Positions 8,836 through 17,946 are shown, counted from the stretch's first letter. The stretch: 64,000 bases of DNA from Hazenella coriacea (GCF_004341825.1 NZ_SMAG01000001.1:62001-126000); one strand, 5' to 3'. Notes: generated by a model not told the origin, from the sequence alone. Program-made: numbers and translations.

Positions 8836-8864
8836 TTTACAAGGATAAAATGATGTGGTACGAT
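8836..8864 (+). promoter_or_regulatory. Promoter of typA
   Basis: TTTACA and TACGAT separated by 17 bases; predicted transcription start near 8872, giving a leader of about 65 nt. Confidence 0.45.
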
Positions 8865-8903
8865 TGCGTTTGGAACCTTTGTTCTCAATTAGACTCGGAA
8901 AAA

Positions 8904-8938
8904 GAAGGGGGTAGGGAGTCGGACGACTCCTCACCAAG
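8904..8938 (+). promoter_or_regulatory. Unusual typA ribosome binding site with spacer hairpin
   Basis: The only purine-rich Shine-Dalgarno candidate, GAAGGGGG (8904-8911), is 27 bases from the ATG. Between them GGAGTC-GGAC-GACTCC (8915-8930) forms a 6-bp hairpin. Folding removes 16 nt and leaves an effective spacing of about 11 nt. The structure, rather than linear distance, may set start-site spacing. Confidence 0.45.
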
Positions 8939-10768
8939 ATGAAACCACAGGATATACGTAATATAGCGATTATTGCACACGTTGATCATGGAAAAACGAC
9001 TCTGGTTGATGCGATGCTCAGACAGAGTCAGATCTTCCGTGAAAACCAACAAGTGGACGAACGTGTCATGGATTCTAATGATATTGAAAGAGAGAGAGGG
9101 ATTACAATCCTCTCCAAAAATACCGCCATTCAATATAAAGGGGTTAAAATCAACATTGTAGATACCCCAGGTCACGCCGATTTTGGCGGTGAAGTAGAGC
9201 GTGTCATGAACATGGTCGATGGTGTCTTACTACTCGTCGATGCAGTAGAAGGCCCCATGCCACAAACAAAGTTCGTGTTAAGACAAGCCTTAGAAAGAGG
9301 CCATAAAGTGATTGTAGTCGTTAATAAAATCGATCGTAAAAATGCACGCCCTGACTACGTCGTGAACACCACCTTTGATCTGTTTGTCGATATGGGCGCT
9401 AATGATGAACAGTGTGAGTTTCCCGTAATTTATGCGAGTGCTCTTACTGGCTCTTCTAGCAAAGATCCTCATCAACTAACATCCACTTTAGAACCGCTTT
9501 TTGAAGAAATTATCAGCTACCTTCCACATCCACAAGTTGATGTAGACGGGCCCACTCAGATGCAAGCAACTTTGCTTGGCTATGATGACTATAAAGGACA
9601 AATTGTGGTGGGACGACTCCATCGCGGAAAGATCTATCGCAATCAATCCTTACTCTTACTTCAAAATGATGGTGACTCCCGCCGCGCTCGAGTCGGTCAA
9701 GTATTTACTCATCGTGGATTACAACGTACCGAAGTCGAAGTAGCGACAGCTGGAGATATTATTGCGCTTACTGGCTTAGGTGAAGTAGGAATTGGCGACA
9801 CCTTGACTGATCCAGAGCATCCTGAAGCTCTACCAGCGATCAAAGTAGAAGAGCCTACATTACGGATGACATTTGGAGTCAACACCAGTCCATTTGCTGG
9901 TCGAGATGGAACTTATCTCACCTCACGGAAAATCCGGGAACGTCTCTTTAGAGAAGCGGAACGAGATGTGGCTCTCCGGGTAGAGGATACCGACTCTGCA
10001 GATAACTTTTTGGTTTCGGGTAGAGGAGAATTACACTTAGGGATTCTAATCGAAAATATGCGCCGAGAAGGATATGAGTTCCAAGTCAGTAAACCACAAG
10101 TTATTTTAAAAGAAATCAACGGGGTTAAACATGAGCCAGTTGAAAATGTTGAGATCGAAGTAAGTAGCGAAGAACAAGGTTCTGTGGTGGAACTTCTCGG
10201 GCAACGAAAAGGACAGCTTTTAGATATGAAAGTACAGGAGAATGGAAACATCCATTTTTCATACCAAGTTCCATCTCGAGGACTTCTTGGATTCAGACAA
10301 CAACTATTGACAGCGACTCGTGGAGAAGCCATCATGAATTCAATCTTGGCAGGATATGAGCCTTATGCTGGTGAGATCGACACCCATGAATTTGGTTCTT
10401 TAATCGCTTGGGAACCTGGTGTAGCTACCACTTATGCGATTCACTCCGCTCAAGAGCGTGGACAAATGTTTATCGCTCCAGGTATAGAAGTATATGAAGG
10501 AATGATCGTCGGTCAGCATATTCGCGAAAATGACCTTGAAGTGAATGTGTGTCGAAAAAAACATCTGACAAGTATTCGACGTGCCACAGCGGAAGAAGCC
10601 TTACGCTTAGATCCTCCTCGGAAAATGAGTTTAGATGAGGCCCTAGAATATATCAAAGATGACGAACTCTTGGAAGTTACACCCAAAACCTTCCGTCTAC
10701 GCAAAAAGTACCTTGCCAAAAATGTTCGTGCTCGACAAGCAAAACATAAAGTAGATTCGCAAGCCTAA
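8939..10768 (+). CDS. typA: Translational GTPase TypA/BipA
   Basis: A 609-residue ribosome-associated GTPase of the EF-G/LepA class, involved in ribosome assembly and stress or cold adaptation. Residues 1-200 are the G domain with [10 protein letters not shown] (G1), the RERGITI switch region, [12 protein letters not shown] (G3) and NKIDR (G4). Beta-barrel domain 2 follows, then the TypA-specific C-terminal region with the [20 protein letters not shown] segment. Length and motifs are canonical. It has its own promoter and ends at a bidirectional terminator. The start is ATG behind an unusual structured ribosome site. Confidence 0.97.
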   Translation: MKPQDIRNIAIIAHVDHGKTTLVDAMLRQSQIFRENQQVDERVMDSNDIERERGITILSKNTAIQYKGVKINIVDTPGHADFGGEVERVMNMVDGVLLLVDAVEGPMPQTKFVLRQALERGHKVIVVVNKIDRKNARPDYVVNTTFDLFVDMGANDEQCEFPVIYASALTGSSSKDPHQLTSTLEPLFEEIISYLPHPQVDVDGPTQMQATLLGYDDYKGQIVVGRLHRGKIYRNQSLLLLQNDGDSRRARVGQVFTHRGLQRTEVEVATAGDIIALTGLGEVGIGDTLTDPEHPEALPAIKVEEPTLRMTFGVNTSPFAGRDGTYLTSRKIRERLFREAERDVALRVEDTDSADNFLVSGRGELHLGILIENMRREGYEFQVSKPQVILKEINGVKHEPVENVEIEVSSEEQGSVVELLGQRKGQLLDMKVQENGNIHFSYQVPSRGLLGFRQQLLTATRGEAIMNSILAGYEPYAGEIDTHEFGSLIAWEPGVATTYAIHSAQERGQMFIAPGIEVYEGMIVGQHIRENDLEVNVCRKKHLTSIRRATAEEALRLDPPRKMSLDEALEYIKDDELLEVTPKTFRLRKKYLAKNVRARQAKHKVDSQA

Positions 10769-10782
10769 TCCATCCAAGTCTA

Positions 10783-10833
10783 TAAATAAGAAGAGGAAGC
10801 CCTGTCAATCAGAGAGCTTCCTCTTCTTATTTC
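10783..10833. terminator. Bidirectional terminator after typA
   Basis: AAATAAGAAGAGGAAGC pairs with GCTTCCTCTTCTTATTT, a long perfect stem between convergent genes, with T-rich tails on both strands. Confidence 0.88.
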
Positions 10834-10841
10834 ACTTTGAT

Positions 10842-12497
10842 CTACGACTCCATTGACCATGAACGATATAATTCATCACTATTTTTAATATTAAGTCGAG
10901 GTAAGGCATGTTGAATGACAAAAACCCCATCCTGTTCATCAACATTTCTTTTTAGAACAAACTTTTCATTCTCTTCAAGTTCGTTCAAACGAATCAGCTC
11001 CACATTGAGCTCTTTTCGATCCCAATACCCTTCCCATAGTCCATTTCCTCTCGTTAATTGGGTCACATGGGCAATGGTAAATTGCTGATGAGTTCCTTGT
11101 TCAAAACGAGGAGGATTGCTTTTTAGTCGTCTTTCTGTTCCATTTCGCAAAGGGGTTACAGGCTGAATTTGTAAGTTTACTGTGACCAACTCTCCGACAT
11201 TGACCACTCCTTCACGTTTGACTTCTTCTCCAATCGCAACGACTAATCCCATCCCCACTTGCCCATGTTTACCTTTCATCCCTTGTGTTAATCGTAGTTG
11301 ACTTAAATCATGATCATTCACTTCACTTGCTAACATATATAACAGGACTTCCAATGCCTTTGGTTTTTCAACAGGAATCAGCTGCTTCATCCATTGATAT
11401 CGATCCACTGTGCCAGACACCAACTGAAGCTCATACCCCACTTGCCATGGAGGAATCACAGTAAATCGAGGATAGAAAGGCTTACCCATCGGAATCAACT
11501 GTGTTTGATCCAAGTTGAGAAATGTCTGTTTTCTAATTCTAGGGAACTTCACCTCTTCAAGTGTACAACCCTTACTTTCTAGCTGGAAATCCCTTAATCT
11601 TAACCACTCTTGTTCTTTTTGTAAGCCTTTAGTAAACCCTTGCTCAAACCCTTGCCGAATTAACTGCATCTGCTCCTGTTCATATTCGTCAAAGTTGAAT
11701 TTTTCCACTACTTCACTTGGAAAAGACTTTTTTAACTCCCAATCTTGCATCCATGCCCGTCTTCTAACAAAAGACCGATGTAATAAGCCTTGATGGGTCA
11801 TCATATATTCTTTTGCTAGTGAAATTGCATACTGCAAAGCATCTGCTTCTGGTGAAATCTCATCAACCAAACCGATTCTCCATGCCTCTTCAGCACTTAC
11901 TACATTTCCCTGAGCTAGAAGTTGAATAGCACCTATTAATCCTTGTTTCCCACGCTTGGCTTGGCTAAGACGAGGAAGACGTTGTGTTCCTCCTGCTACG
12001 CTAATCGGTTTTTGTTCGACCGACATTGTAGTAAATAAAGCATCTTGATCAGATACCACCAGATGTACAGCACCTAATAATTCACAGGCATGCCCAAAAG
12101 CACCTCGATGAACAGCTGCAATAACCGGTTTATCCCATTTTTCTACCATTTGATAAAAATAGTGAACACGTTCTCCATATTGAATCCATTGATCTACTTC
12201 ATGTTTAAGATCAATAGGGACAGGTAACAAACCTTTTTCTTCACCTGTAAAAATCACAACTTTAATTTCTTGTATTTCAGCGAATTCTCTCATTATTTGT
12301 TCCAACTCTACAAAAAAATCATCTACAAAAAATGATTGCGAGAAATGGTTGAAACTAATTGTAGCCAACCAATGGTCTCTTCTCAATTCATGTAAATGAA
12401 CTTGAAAAGACGAATAGTTCCGGAAAATGGCACCCTTCCTACTCTTGATTGGATTTTCCTCCATTTGTCCAAACCATTCTTGTAAAGAGATCTCCAT
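10842..12497 (-). CDS. Crotonase-superfamily protein with an extra C-terminal domain
   Basis: A 551-residue protein. Residues about 35-250 form an enoyl-CoA hydratase/isomerase (crotonase) fold, recognisable by HRGAFGHACELLGAVHLVVSD (oxyanion-hole loop) and AGGTQRLPRLSQAKRG. By hand alignment the two catalytic glutamates of enoyl-CoA hydratase are not conserved (Ser and Gln instead), so simple hydration is doubtful. Residues about 290-551 match no family I recognise; GMGLVVAIGEEV...GELVTVN looks like a beta-barrel segment. A ring-cleaving lyase such as BoxC is of similar size but is only a loose comparison. Single gene, strong GGGAGG ribosome site. Confidence 0.6.
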   Translation of the reverse strand: MEISLQEWFGQMEENPIKSRKGAIFRNYSSFQVHLHELRRDHWLATISFNHFSQSFFVDDFFVELEQIMREFAEIQEIKVVIFTGEEKGLLPVPIDLKHEVDQWIQYGERVHYFYQMVEKWDKPVIAAVHRGAFGHACELLGAVHLVVSDQDALFTTMSVEQKPISVAGGTQRLPRLSQAKRGKQGLIGAIQLLAQGNVVSAEEAWRIGLVDEISPEADALQYAISLAKEYMMTHQGLLHRSFVRRRAWMQDWELKKSFPSEVVEKFNFDEYEQEQMQLIRQGFEQGFTKGLQKEQEWLRLRDFQLESKGCTLEEVKFPRIRKQTFLNLDQTQLIPMGKPFYPRFTVIPPWQVGYELQLVSGTVDRYQWMKQLIPVEKPKALEVLLYMLASEVNDHDLSQLRLTQGMKGKHGQVGMGLVVAIGEEVKREGVVNVGELVTVNLQIQPVTPLRNGTERRLKSNPPRFEQGTHQQFTIAHVTQLTRGNGLWEGYWDRKELNVELIRLNELEENEKFVLKRNVDEQDGVFVIQHALPRLNIKNSDELYRSWSMES

Positions 12498-12651
12498 CTC
12501 CCCATACCTCCCTATATATTGTATTAATACACATTTGCATTTTTATCCCTCTGTTATAATACACTTTCATTGTATCCAATTAGGTATGCAAATGACAATC
12601 CTTTTTTGAAAAAAAGAAACCTAGCGAAGAGAAAAAAAGTCATAAAATAAA

Positions 12652-12687
12652 GAGGAGCTATCCCAAATGAATGGGATAGCCCTCCTT
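12652..12687 (-). terminator. Terminator after the flavin reductase
   Basis: GGAGGGCTATCCCA and TGGGATAGCTCC pair (minus strand, one bulge), followed by TTTATTTTATGACTTTTTTTC. It lies 3' of the flavin reductase gene. Confidence 0.75.
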
Positions 12688-13337
12688 TACTTCATGCGAT
12701 CTTTCTGATCTTCTAACCATTCTTGATAGCTAGGACGAGGGATGGCAAATGATCCTCCCCACTTACTGTATGAAACACCAGCTAATCGTCCAACAGGCTG
12801 TAATAAATCGGTTTTAATCTTGCCTTGGTCATACAAAGAATCATCGATATGAAAAGTTACGATCTCTCCAATAATGAAGTCTGTATTGGGCTCTGTCTCT
12901 GTTCCTCCTAATGATTGCATCTGAAATAGCTTACACTCCATTTGTATTTTAGAGTGTAAAATTCGAGGAACACGTACTTTTTCACTGGGGATCATCTTCA
13001 AATCTAGCTGTTCTACTTCACTTATTTCAGTCGGAAAATCGATCGATGTGTCGTTGACTGCTGCTACGTTACTCTCATCTACAACATGAACAACAAATTC
13101 TTTTTCTTTTGCTATATTATAAGCGGTATCTTTCATTTTTCCGCCAGGCTTTCTTAGACACGAAATACTAATCATAGGTGGATCTGTCGCAACGATATTA
13201 TAAAAACTAAAGGGGGCTGCATTAATCGTTCCATTTGAATTCATGGAGGTCACCCAAGCAATCGGACGAGGTAATACACTACCGATCAATAACTTATAAA
13301 TATCAACTTTTTGTAAATTTTTTGGATCAATTTTCAT
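12687..13337 (-). CDS. Flavin reductase-like FMN-binding protein
   Basis: A 216-residue protein of the flavin reductase/DIM6-NTAB split-barrel family, with the signatures GSVLPRPIAWVTSMNSNGTINAAPFSFYNIVATDPPMISIS and a C-terminal DLLQPVGRLAGVSYSKWGGSF. Such proteins bind FMN and either supply reduced flavin to an oxygenase or act alone. ATG at 13337 follows GAAAGGTGAC; the longer frame lacks a ribosome site. The gene begins 13 bases after homogentisate dioxygenase, so the two are co-transcribed and it may support aromatic-ring catabolism. The partner oxygenase is not identified. Confidence 0.82.
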   Translation of the reverse strand: MKIDPKNLQKVDIYKLLIGSVLPRPIAWVTSMNSNGTINAAPFSFYNIVATDPPMISISCLRKPGGKMKDTAYNIAKEKEFVVHVVDESNVAAVNDTSIDFPTEISEVEQLDLKMIPSEKVRVPRILHSKIQMECKLFQMQSLGGTETEPNTDFIIGEIVTFHIDDSLYDQGKIKTDLLQPVGRLAGVSYSKWGGSFAIPRPSYQEWLEDQKDRMK

Positions 13338-13350
13338 TTTGTCACCTTTC

Positions 13351-14508
13351 TCACTTTTGTCTCCAACTATACATATACTCAGGGTCTTCATAAATGAGTG
13401 CTGCTTGCGTTACTCTTAAAGGACGGAACGTATCCACCATTACCGCTAATTCCTCTGTTCGCTTTTTTCCAATACTGTCCTCTACTTTACCTGGATGAGG
13501 TCCATGGGGAATTCCACTTGGATGAAGGGTAATGGAGCCTTCAGAGATTCCTTTTCGACTCATAAAGTTGCCTTTCACATAATAGAGAACCTCATCACTA
13601 TTCACATTACTATGAAAATAAGGGGCCGGGATGGCCAATGGGTGATAATCATACATCCGTGGTACAAATGAGCAAATCACAAAGTTGGGTCCTGTAAAGG
13701 TTTGATGTACAGGTGGTGGTTGATGGATCGAACCTGTAATCGGTTCAAAGTCATGAATACTAAATGCCCAAGGATATAGAAACCCATCCCAGCCAACGAC
13801 ATCAAAAGGATGAAAATGATAGATATAGGCATGTAGCTGATCTCTTGCTTTTACCCTTACCTCGAATGTACCACCTTCATCGTGAGTCTGCAGTTGGCTA
13901 GGAAGACGTACATCTCGTTCACAATAAGGACTATGCTCCATTAATTGTCCAAACTCATTTCGGTATCGCTTAGGTGGAGTAATCTCTCCAGAAGACTCAA
14001 TGACTAAAAAACGCTGATTTTTCGTCTTCATTTGGAGACGATAAGTAGTTCCCACTGGAATCACTAAATAATCCCCCGGTTGGTATGGAATGTCTCCCAG
14101 TTGGGTTTCTAGACTCCCTTCTCCCTCATGTACAAAAATTACTTCATCCCCATCACTATTACGGAAAAAATAGTCCATGGGCTCTGTAGGGCTGACGGTA
14201 GCAATCGCTACATCTTCATTGACAAGCCAGTGTAGACGACCTTCAATCGGGTCACCTCCTGCTACTGATTCAAAAGAAGCAAAATGGCGATGTCGGTTAG
14301 CCCCTGATTCTTCCATTGGACGATACCAGTCACGAATCTTGTAAGCTTCCTCTACCTGAGTCGGTGGATGTAGATGATACAAAATAGATTGGATTCCAGA
14401 AAAGCCTTTCGTTCCCATCACTTGCTCATAGTAGAGTGATCCATCTTCTCTTCTAAACTGAATATGTCGCTTATTCGGGATTTTTCCGAGTCGGTAGTAA
14501 AATGACAT
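13351..14508 (-). CDS. hmgA: Homogentisate 1,2-dioxygenase
   Basis: A 385-residue iron-dependent ring-cleavage enzyme of tyrosine/phenylalanine catabolism (homogentisate to maleylacetoacetate). N-terminal cupin: DEVIFVHEGEGSLETQLGDIPYQPGDYLVIPVGTTYR. C-terminal cupin: PYFHSNVNSDEVLYYVKGNF and LHPSGIPHGPHPG, carrying the His-Glu-His iron ligands. The length is somewhat below the 430-440 residues of the classical enzyme, as seen in other bacterial forms. Start ATG follows AAGGGGGA. First gene of a two-gene operon with a flavin reductase. A consensus CcpA cre site lies 20-33 bases upstream, predicting repression by good carbon sources. Confidence 0.88.
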   Translation of the reverse strand: MSFYYRLGKIPNKRHIQFRREDGSLYYEQVMGTKGFSGIQSILYHLHPPTQVEEAYKIRDWYRPMEESGANRHRHFASFESVAGGDPIEGRLHWLVNEDVAIATVSPTEPMDYFFRNSDGDEVIFVHEGEGSLETQLGDIPYQPGDYLVIPVGTTYRLQMKTKNQRFLVIESSGEITPPKRYRNEFGQLMEHSPYCERDVRLPSQLQTHDEGGTFEVRVKARDQLHAYIYHFHPFDVVGWDGFLYPWAFSIHDFEPITGSIHQPPPVHQTFTGPNFVICSFVPRMYDYHPLAIPAPYFHSNVNSDEVLYYVKGNFMSRKGISEGSITLHPSGIPHGPHPGKVEDSIGKKRTEELAVMVDTFRPLRVTQAALIYEDPEYMYSWRQK

Positions 14509-14527
14509 GATGATCCCCCTTCTAATC

Positions 14528-14541
14528 TGAAAACGTTTTCA
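14528..14541. promoter_or_regulatory. CcpA cre site upstream of hmgA
   Basis: TGAAAACGTTTTCA is a perfect 14-bp palindrome matching the Gram-positive cre consensus WTGNAARCGNWWWCA, 20-33 bases before the hmgA start codon. A site here would block transcription of the hmgA operon under carbon-catabolite repression. Confidence 0.72.
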
Positions 14542-15045
14542 TATCTATTTTACCAAATCCCCACTATTCAAACATCTAATCTTTGCCTTGTTTACTTTAG
14601 TCATTGAACAACTAAGTTAAGATGATTTTTGAATCTTAGATCAGGAATCAGGGGAAATAAGACAATCTGTTTTCCAGAAGGAAAACGAACGACAAAAGTA
14701 GAAAAAGTATATGTTATTGCAAATGTATTCAAACACCGTTATCCCGACAACTCTCAAGAAGGTAATGACTTGATCTCTTCCTCCACCCTTGGAAAAACAC
14801 TCTCTTACACGTAAAATAGTGAGTGCTTGTGGTTCAGGAAAGTAAGAAATAATATATCAGATAAGATTTCTGAACAAGAGCTTTGACATCTAGACTACAA
14901 AAACTAGATAATATATAAAGAGGTAACCATCTTAGGTGCTTGCTGAATTCAATCAACATCTGCTATTTCTATCACACATACTTTCCACAAGCACCACACT
15001 CTTCAATTACCACTATAAATATGATTCTAGGGAAGTGTCGATCTC
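14542..15045. other. Non-coding stretch between hmgA and sip genes
   Basis: About 500 bases without a convincing gene. A 61-codon frame at 14629-14814 begins at TTG without a ribosome site. GTGCTTGTGG (14823-14832) and CCACAAGCAC (14985-14994) are inverted repeats bracketing the signal peptidase promoter; they may be the ends of a decayed element. Nothing else is recognised. Confidence 0.5.
14883..14912 (+). promoter_or_regulatory. SigA-type promoter of the signal peptidase pair
   Basis: TTGACA and GATAAT are separated by 18 bases, about 130 bases upstream of the first signal peptidase gene. Confidence 0.65.
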
Positions 15046-15600
15046 ATGAAAATGATTAAAGAAACATTTACCTGGTTTTGTTCCATTTGTATCGGAGTCG
15101 TCGTCGCTCTTTTTGTCAGTATCTTTATTTTCCAACCAACTAAGGTGATGGGAAGCTCTATGGAGCCCACGTTGCAAAGCAACAATCGAATCTTTGTATC
15201 AAAATTACCGCGTACCTTCTCTTATGAACCCAAATATGGAGAGATCGTAATCATCGATAGCCGTATTGAGCGTCCTCGTTCTTTTAAAGATGATTTGATG
15301 GACAGTCCATTAGTTCAACTAGTCGCTGGAACAGATGATCATACCATCTGGGTAAAACGAGTGATCGGCAAGCCTGGTGACAAGTTAGCTTTTAAAAATA
15401 ACAAAGTCTACCGGAATGGGGTTCCTTTACAAGAAAGCTATACAAAAGAAGAATGGATGGCTTATACCTCTGAGGAAGAAATTACAGTTCCTGAAGGTCA
15501 AGTTTTCGTGATGGGAGATAATCGAAATAATAGTCGGGACAGTCGAGAGATTGGCTGTATTCCTATCGACCATGTGTTAGGTGTAAAATTATTTAATTAA
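15046..15600 (+). CDS. Type I signal peptidase (first of a tandem pair)
   Basis: A 184-residue membrane-bound serine protease (family S26) that removes signal peptides outside the membrane. One N-terminal transmembrane helix (about residues 8-30) precedes the GSSMEPTL box with catalytic Ser38; Lys104 in VKRVIGKPGD is the general base; MGDNRNNSRDSREIG is box E. Single-helix topology is of the B. subtilis SipS type. ATG follows GGGAAG at 10 bases. A terminator separates it from a close paralogue downstream. The residue after RDSREIG is Cys rather than the more usual Pro/Ser. Confidence 0.93.
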   Translation: MKMIKETFTWFCSICIGVVVALFVSIFIFQPTKVMGSSMEPTLQSNNRIFVSKLPRTFSYEPKYGEIVIIDSRIERPRSFKDDLMDSPLVQLVAGTDDHTIWVKRVIGKPGDKLAFKNNKVYRNGVPLQESYTKEEWMAYTSEEEITVPEGQVFVMGDNRNNSRDSREIGCIPIDHVLGVKLFN

Positions 15601-15603
15601 CGA

Positions 15604-15633
15604 AAAAGTCAAGGGAGCTACCCCTTGGCTTTT
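15604..15633 (+). terminator. Terminator between the signal peptidase genes
   Basis: AAAAGTCAAGGG and CCCTTGGCTTTT pair with one G-U, ending in a T-rich tail. It lets the two paralogues be expressed partly independently. Confidence 0.65.
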
Positions 15634-15680
15634 GAATTTATGAGGCAAACAAAACTTTTTTTGAGGAAGTGACATCCTTT

Positions 15681-16238
15681 ATGAAAATTTTAAAAGATAC
15701 AGCCATTTGGTTCTTTTCCATTTCACTAGGAGTCGCTGTTGCTCTCTTGGTAAGTATCTTTATATTTCAACCAACTACAGTAGATGGTCATTCGATGGAA
15801 CCCACTCTACAAAATAATAACCGAGTATTCATTTCTAAATTACCGCGTACCTTTTCTTATAAACCCAAATATGAAGAGATTGTTATTGTAGACGCTCGAG
15901 TTGATCAACCACGTTCCTTTAAAGAAGATTTATTAGATAGTCCATTGGTTCAAAAACTTGTAAGAACCAAAAAAAATGAGGATATTTTGATTAAACGAGT
16001 GATCGGTAAACCTGGTGATCGGCTAGTTTTCAAGAATCATAAAGTTTATCGTAATGGTTTGGCTCTGAAGGAAAATTATATTAAAGAAGAGTGGATGTTA
16101 TACACCTCTGAAAAGGAGATTACAGTTCCTGAGGGTCATATCTTTGTATTAGGGGATAATCGTAACAAAAGCCGTGACAGTCGACAAATTGGACCAATAC
16201 CCATTGATCATGTGTTAGGTGTTAAATTGTTTGATTAG
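15681..16238 (+). CDS. Type I signal peptidase (second of a tandem pair)
   Basis: A 185-residue paralogue of the preceding gene, similar throughout (shared FIFQPT, SKLPRTFSY, SPLVQ, KRVIGKPGD, ITVPEG, HVLGVKLF). Catalytic residues are Ser38 in GHSMEPTL and Lys105 in IKRVIGKPGD; one N-terminal membrane helix. ATG at 15681 is chosen over an in-frame GTG at 15669, because the ribosome site layout (AGGAAGTGA, then ATGAAAAT) repeats that of the first copy. The two look like a tandem duplication; divergence around residues 90-103 near the base lysine may alter substrate preference. Confidence 0.92.
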   Translation: MKILKDTAIWFFSISLGVAVALLVSIFIFQPTTVDGHSMEPTLQNNNRVFISKLPRTFSYKPKYEEIVIVDARVDQPRSFKEDLLDSPLVQKLVRTKKNEDILIKRVIGKPGDRLVFKNHKVYRNGLALKENYIKEEWMLYTSEKEITVPEGHIFVLGDNRNKSRDSRQIGPIPIDHVLGVKLFD

Positions 16239-16242
16239 AAAC

Positions 16243-16290
16243 AAAAAACCCACAAGTCTTGTACTCAAATCAATGCTTGTGGGTTTTTTT
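16243..16290. terminator. Bidirectional terminator
   Basis: AAAAAACCCACAAG pairs with CTTGTGGGTTTTTT between the convergent signal peptidase and azoreductase genes. Confidence 0.88.
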
Positions 16291-16296
16291 ATGTTC

Positions 16297-16929
16297 TTAT
16301 TTTGCAAATTGAGTAGCTGCTTCTTTTGCATGAGCCAATGCTTTTTCCATGATTACTTCAGCTTGATCAGGCGTATAAGCCATTCCTTCTGCAATCACAG
16401 ATTCAATATCGGTAATGCCGATAAATTGTAGAATAGTACGTAGGTAGCTATCTGCAAAATCACTGTTTTTGTTAGGTCCTTCTGAATAGATGCCACCACG
16501 AGCATGAATATGAACTGCTTTTTTACCTGTCATAAGCCCTACAGGTCCCTCAGGTGTATACTTAAATGTTTTTCCTGCGATACAAAATGTATCAATATAA
16601 GATTTAAAACGTGGAGGGAAGTTAAAGTTCCACATAGGTGTAACAAATACATATTTATCTGCAGAGATAAATTGGTCAAGCAACTCATTGAGGCGAGCTA
16701 CTTTTTGTTGCTCAATTTCATTTAGCTCATTACCACTAGCTAATTTTCCCCAGCCTTGAAATACATCAGCATCTATGTTTGGAATATCTGTATTGTATAA
16801 ATCAAGCTCAATAATCTCATCTTGTGGGTTAAGTTCTTTATATTGGTTCAAAAAAGCTTGACCTAAACGCAAGCTAAAAGATTCAGATTCAGCTTTCGGA
16901 TTAGCAGTAATATACAACACTTTACTCAT
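16297..16929 (-). CDS. azoR: FMN-dependent NADH-azoreductase, paralogue 1
   Basis: A 210-residue flavodoxin-fold quinone/azo reductase using FMN and NADH, cytosolic, protecting against quinones by two-electron reduction. N-terminal [21 protein letters not shown] is the FMN phosphate loop; [19 protein letters not shown] and [10 protein letters not shown] are conserved flavin-site segments. ATG follows TGGAGGA. A promoter (TTGACA-17-TAATAT) and a 13-bp palindrome lie just upstream, which suggests control by a MarR/HxlR-type repressor as with YodB and azoR1 in B. subtilis. A second copy follows 200 bases upstream in the same direction. Confidence 0.93.
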   Translation of the reverse strand: MSKVLYITANPKAESESFSLRLGQAFLNQYKELNPQDEIIELDLYNTDIPNIDADVFQGWGKLASGNELNEIEQQKVARLNELLDQFISADKYVFVTPMWNFNFPPRFKSYIDTFCIAGKTFKYTPEGPVGLMTGKKAVHIHARGGIYSEGPNKNSDFADSYLRTILQFIGITDIESVIAEGMAYTPDQAEVIMEKALAHAKEAATQFAK

Positions 16930-16956
16930 TCATTTCATCCTCCAATAATTAAATAG

Positions 16957-16969
16957 GTAATTAAATTAC
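16957..16969. promoter_or_regulatory. Palindromic operator of azoreductase 1
   Basis: GTAATT-A-AATTAC is a perfect 13-bp palindrome between the -10 box and the ribosome site. A second inverted repeat, GTAAGT...ACTTAC (16975-17000), overlaps the promoter. Both suit a dimeric winged-helix repressor. Confidence 0.55.
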
Positions 16970-16980
16970 TTTATGTAAGT

Positions 16981-17009
16981 ATATTAATTCTATAACTTAC
17001 TTTTGTCAA
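16981..17009 (-). promoter_or_regulatory. Promoter of azoreductase 1
   Basis: On the minus strand TTGACA (17004-17009) and TAATAT (16981-16986) are separated by 17 bases. Confidence 0.7.
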
Positions 17010-17123
17010 GTTATATACTCCTTTCAAGTGAGAAGACTCTTAACTCTCATTAGCTATATTCTCTCCAAAATCCATCTCAATCATCTACATCTAACTCTCC
17101 AATCGCTCTACATCTTAACATCA

Positions 17124-17756
17124 TTAATATCTTGCAAAGTGGACTGCTACTTTTTTTGCTCGTTGAACTGCACTATATAAAGCTCTATGGTAATTAGCGG
17201 AATTTGCTGTTCCTTCGGCAATAATCGAATGGACATCCGTAATTCCCATAAACCCTAGAACGAGGCGGATATAGCTATCCCCAAACTCCATAGCTCTCGC
17301 CTGACCTGTAGAATAAACCCCGCCCCGTGCCTGTATATGGATTGCTTTTTTCCCAGTTAAAAGCCCTACGGGTCCATGATCAGTATATTTAAATGTTTTC
17401 CCTGCTATACAAATAGTATCCACATACGCCTTTAACTTTGGTGGGAGTCCAAAGTTCCACATCGGCGTGACAAATATGTACTTATCCGCAGAAATAAATT
17501 GATCTGTTAACTGATTAATTCGCGCTAATTTATGTCGTTCTATTGGAGTTAATTGTTCTCTTCGAACTATTTTTTGCCAACCTTGAAATACATCTTCATC
17601 TAAAAACGGAATCTCCTCATGATATAAATCTAACTCTATGATTTCGTCCAAGGGATTGATTAGTTCATACGTATTTAAGAAAGCTCGCCCTACTTGTAAA
17701 CAGACAGATTCTCTTTCTTTTTTCGGATTTGCTGTAATATATAACACTTTTGCCAA
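17124..17756 (-). CDS. FMN-dependent NADH-azoreductase, paralogue 2
   Basis: A 210-residue paralogue of the neighbouring azoreductase, the same length once the TTG start at 17756 is used (GGAGGG lies 6 bases before it; the upstream in-frame ATG has no ribosome site). It shares [43 protein letters not shown] and [12 protein letters not shown]. Sequence divergence is considerable, so the duplication is old or one copy was imported. It has its own promoter and lacks the perfect palindrome of paralogue 1, which points to separate regulation. Confidence 0.9.
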   Translation of the reverse strand: MAKVLYITANPKKERESVCLQVGRAFLNTYELINPLDEIIELDLYHEEIPFLDEDVFQGWQKIVRREQLTPIERHKLARINQLTDQFISADKYIFVTPMWNFGLPPKLKAYVDTICIAGKTFKYTDHGPVGLLTGKKAIHIQARGGVYSTGQARAMEFGDSYIRLVLGFMGITDVHSIIAEGTANSANYHRALYSAVQRAKKVAVHFARY

Positions 17757-17802
17757 TCTAAACCCTCCAATGTACAACAATGATAAACTTCCACATCTTA
17801 GA

Positions 17803-17832
17803 ATCATAATCCTATAATTTTATTTTTGTCAA
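17803..17832 (-). promoter_or_regulatory. Promoter of azoreductase 2
   Basis: On the minus strand TTGACA (17827-17832) and TATGAT (17803-17808) are separated by 18 bases. Confidence 0.6.
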
Positions 17833-17946
17833 TAATAGATAAAATTTGCCATTAATAATGAATTATTCTGCCCCTTCCCAAAACCAATACACTTTTCAAT
17901 TACCCCCCTCGGAATTGATCCAATATCTCATTTATATGAATAGTAA

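Noticed and set aside
14629-14814. 61-codon frame between hmgA and the signal peptidases
   Set aside because: TTG start, no ribosome site, no recognisable family; inside a stretch with inverted repeats.
14823-14994. Insertion element bounded by GTGCTTGTGG inverted repeats
   Set aside because: Only 10 bp of repeat, no target duplication and no coding content; kept as a remark only.
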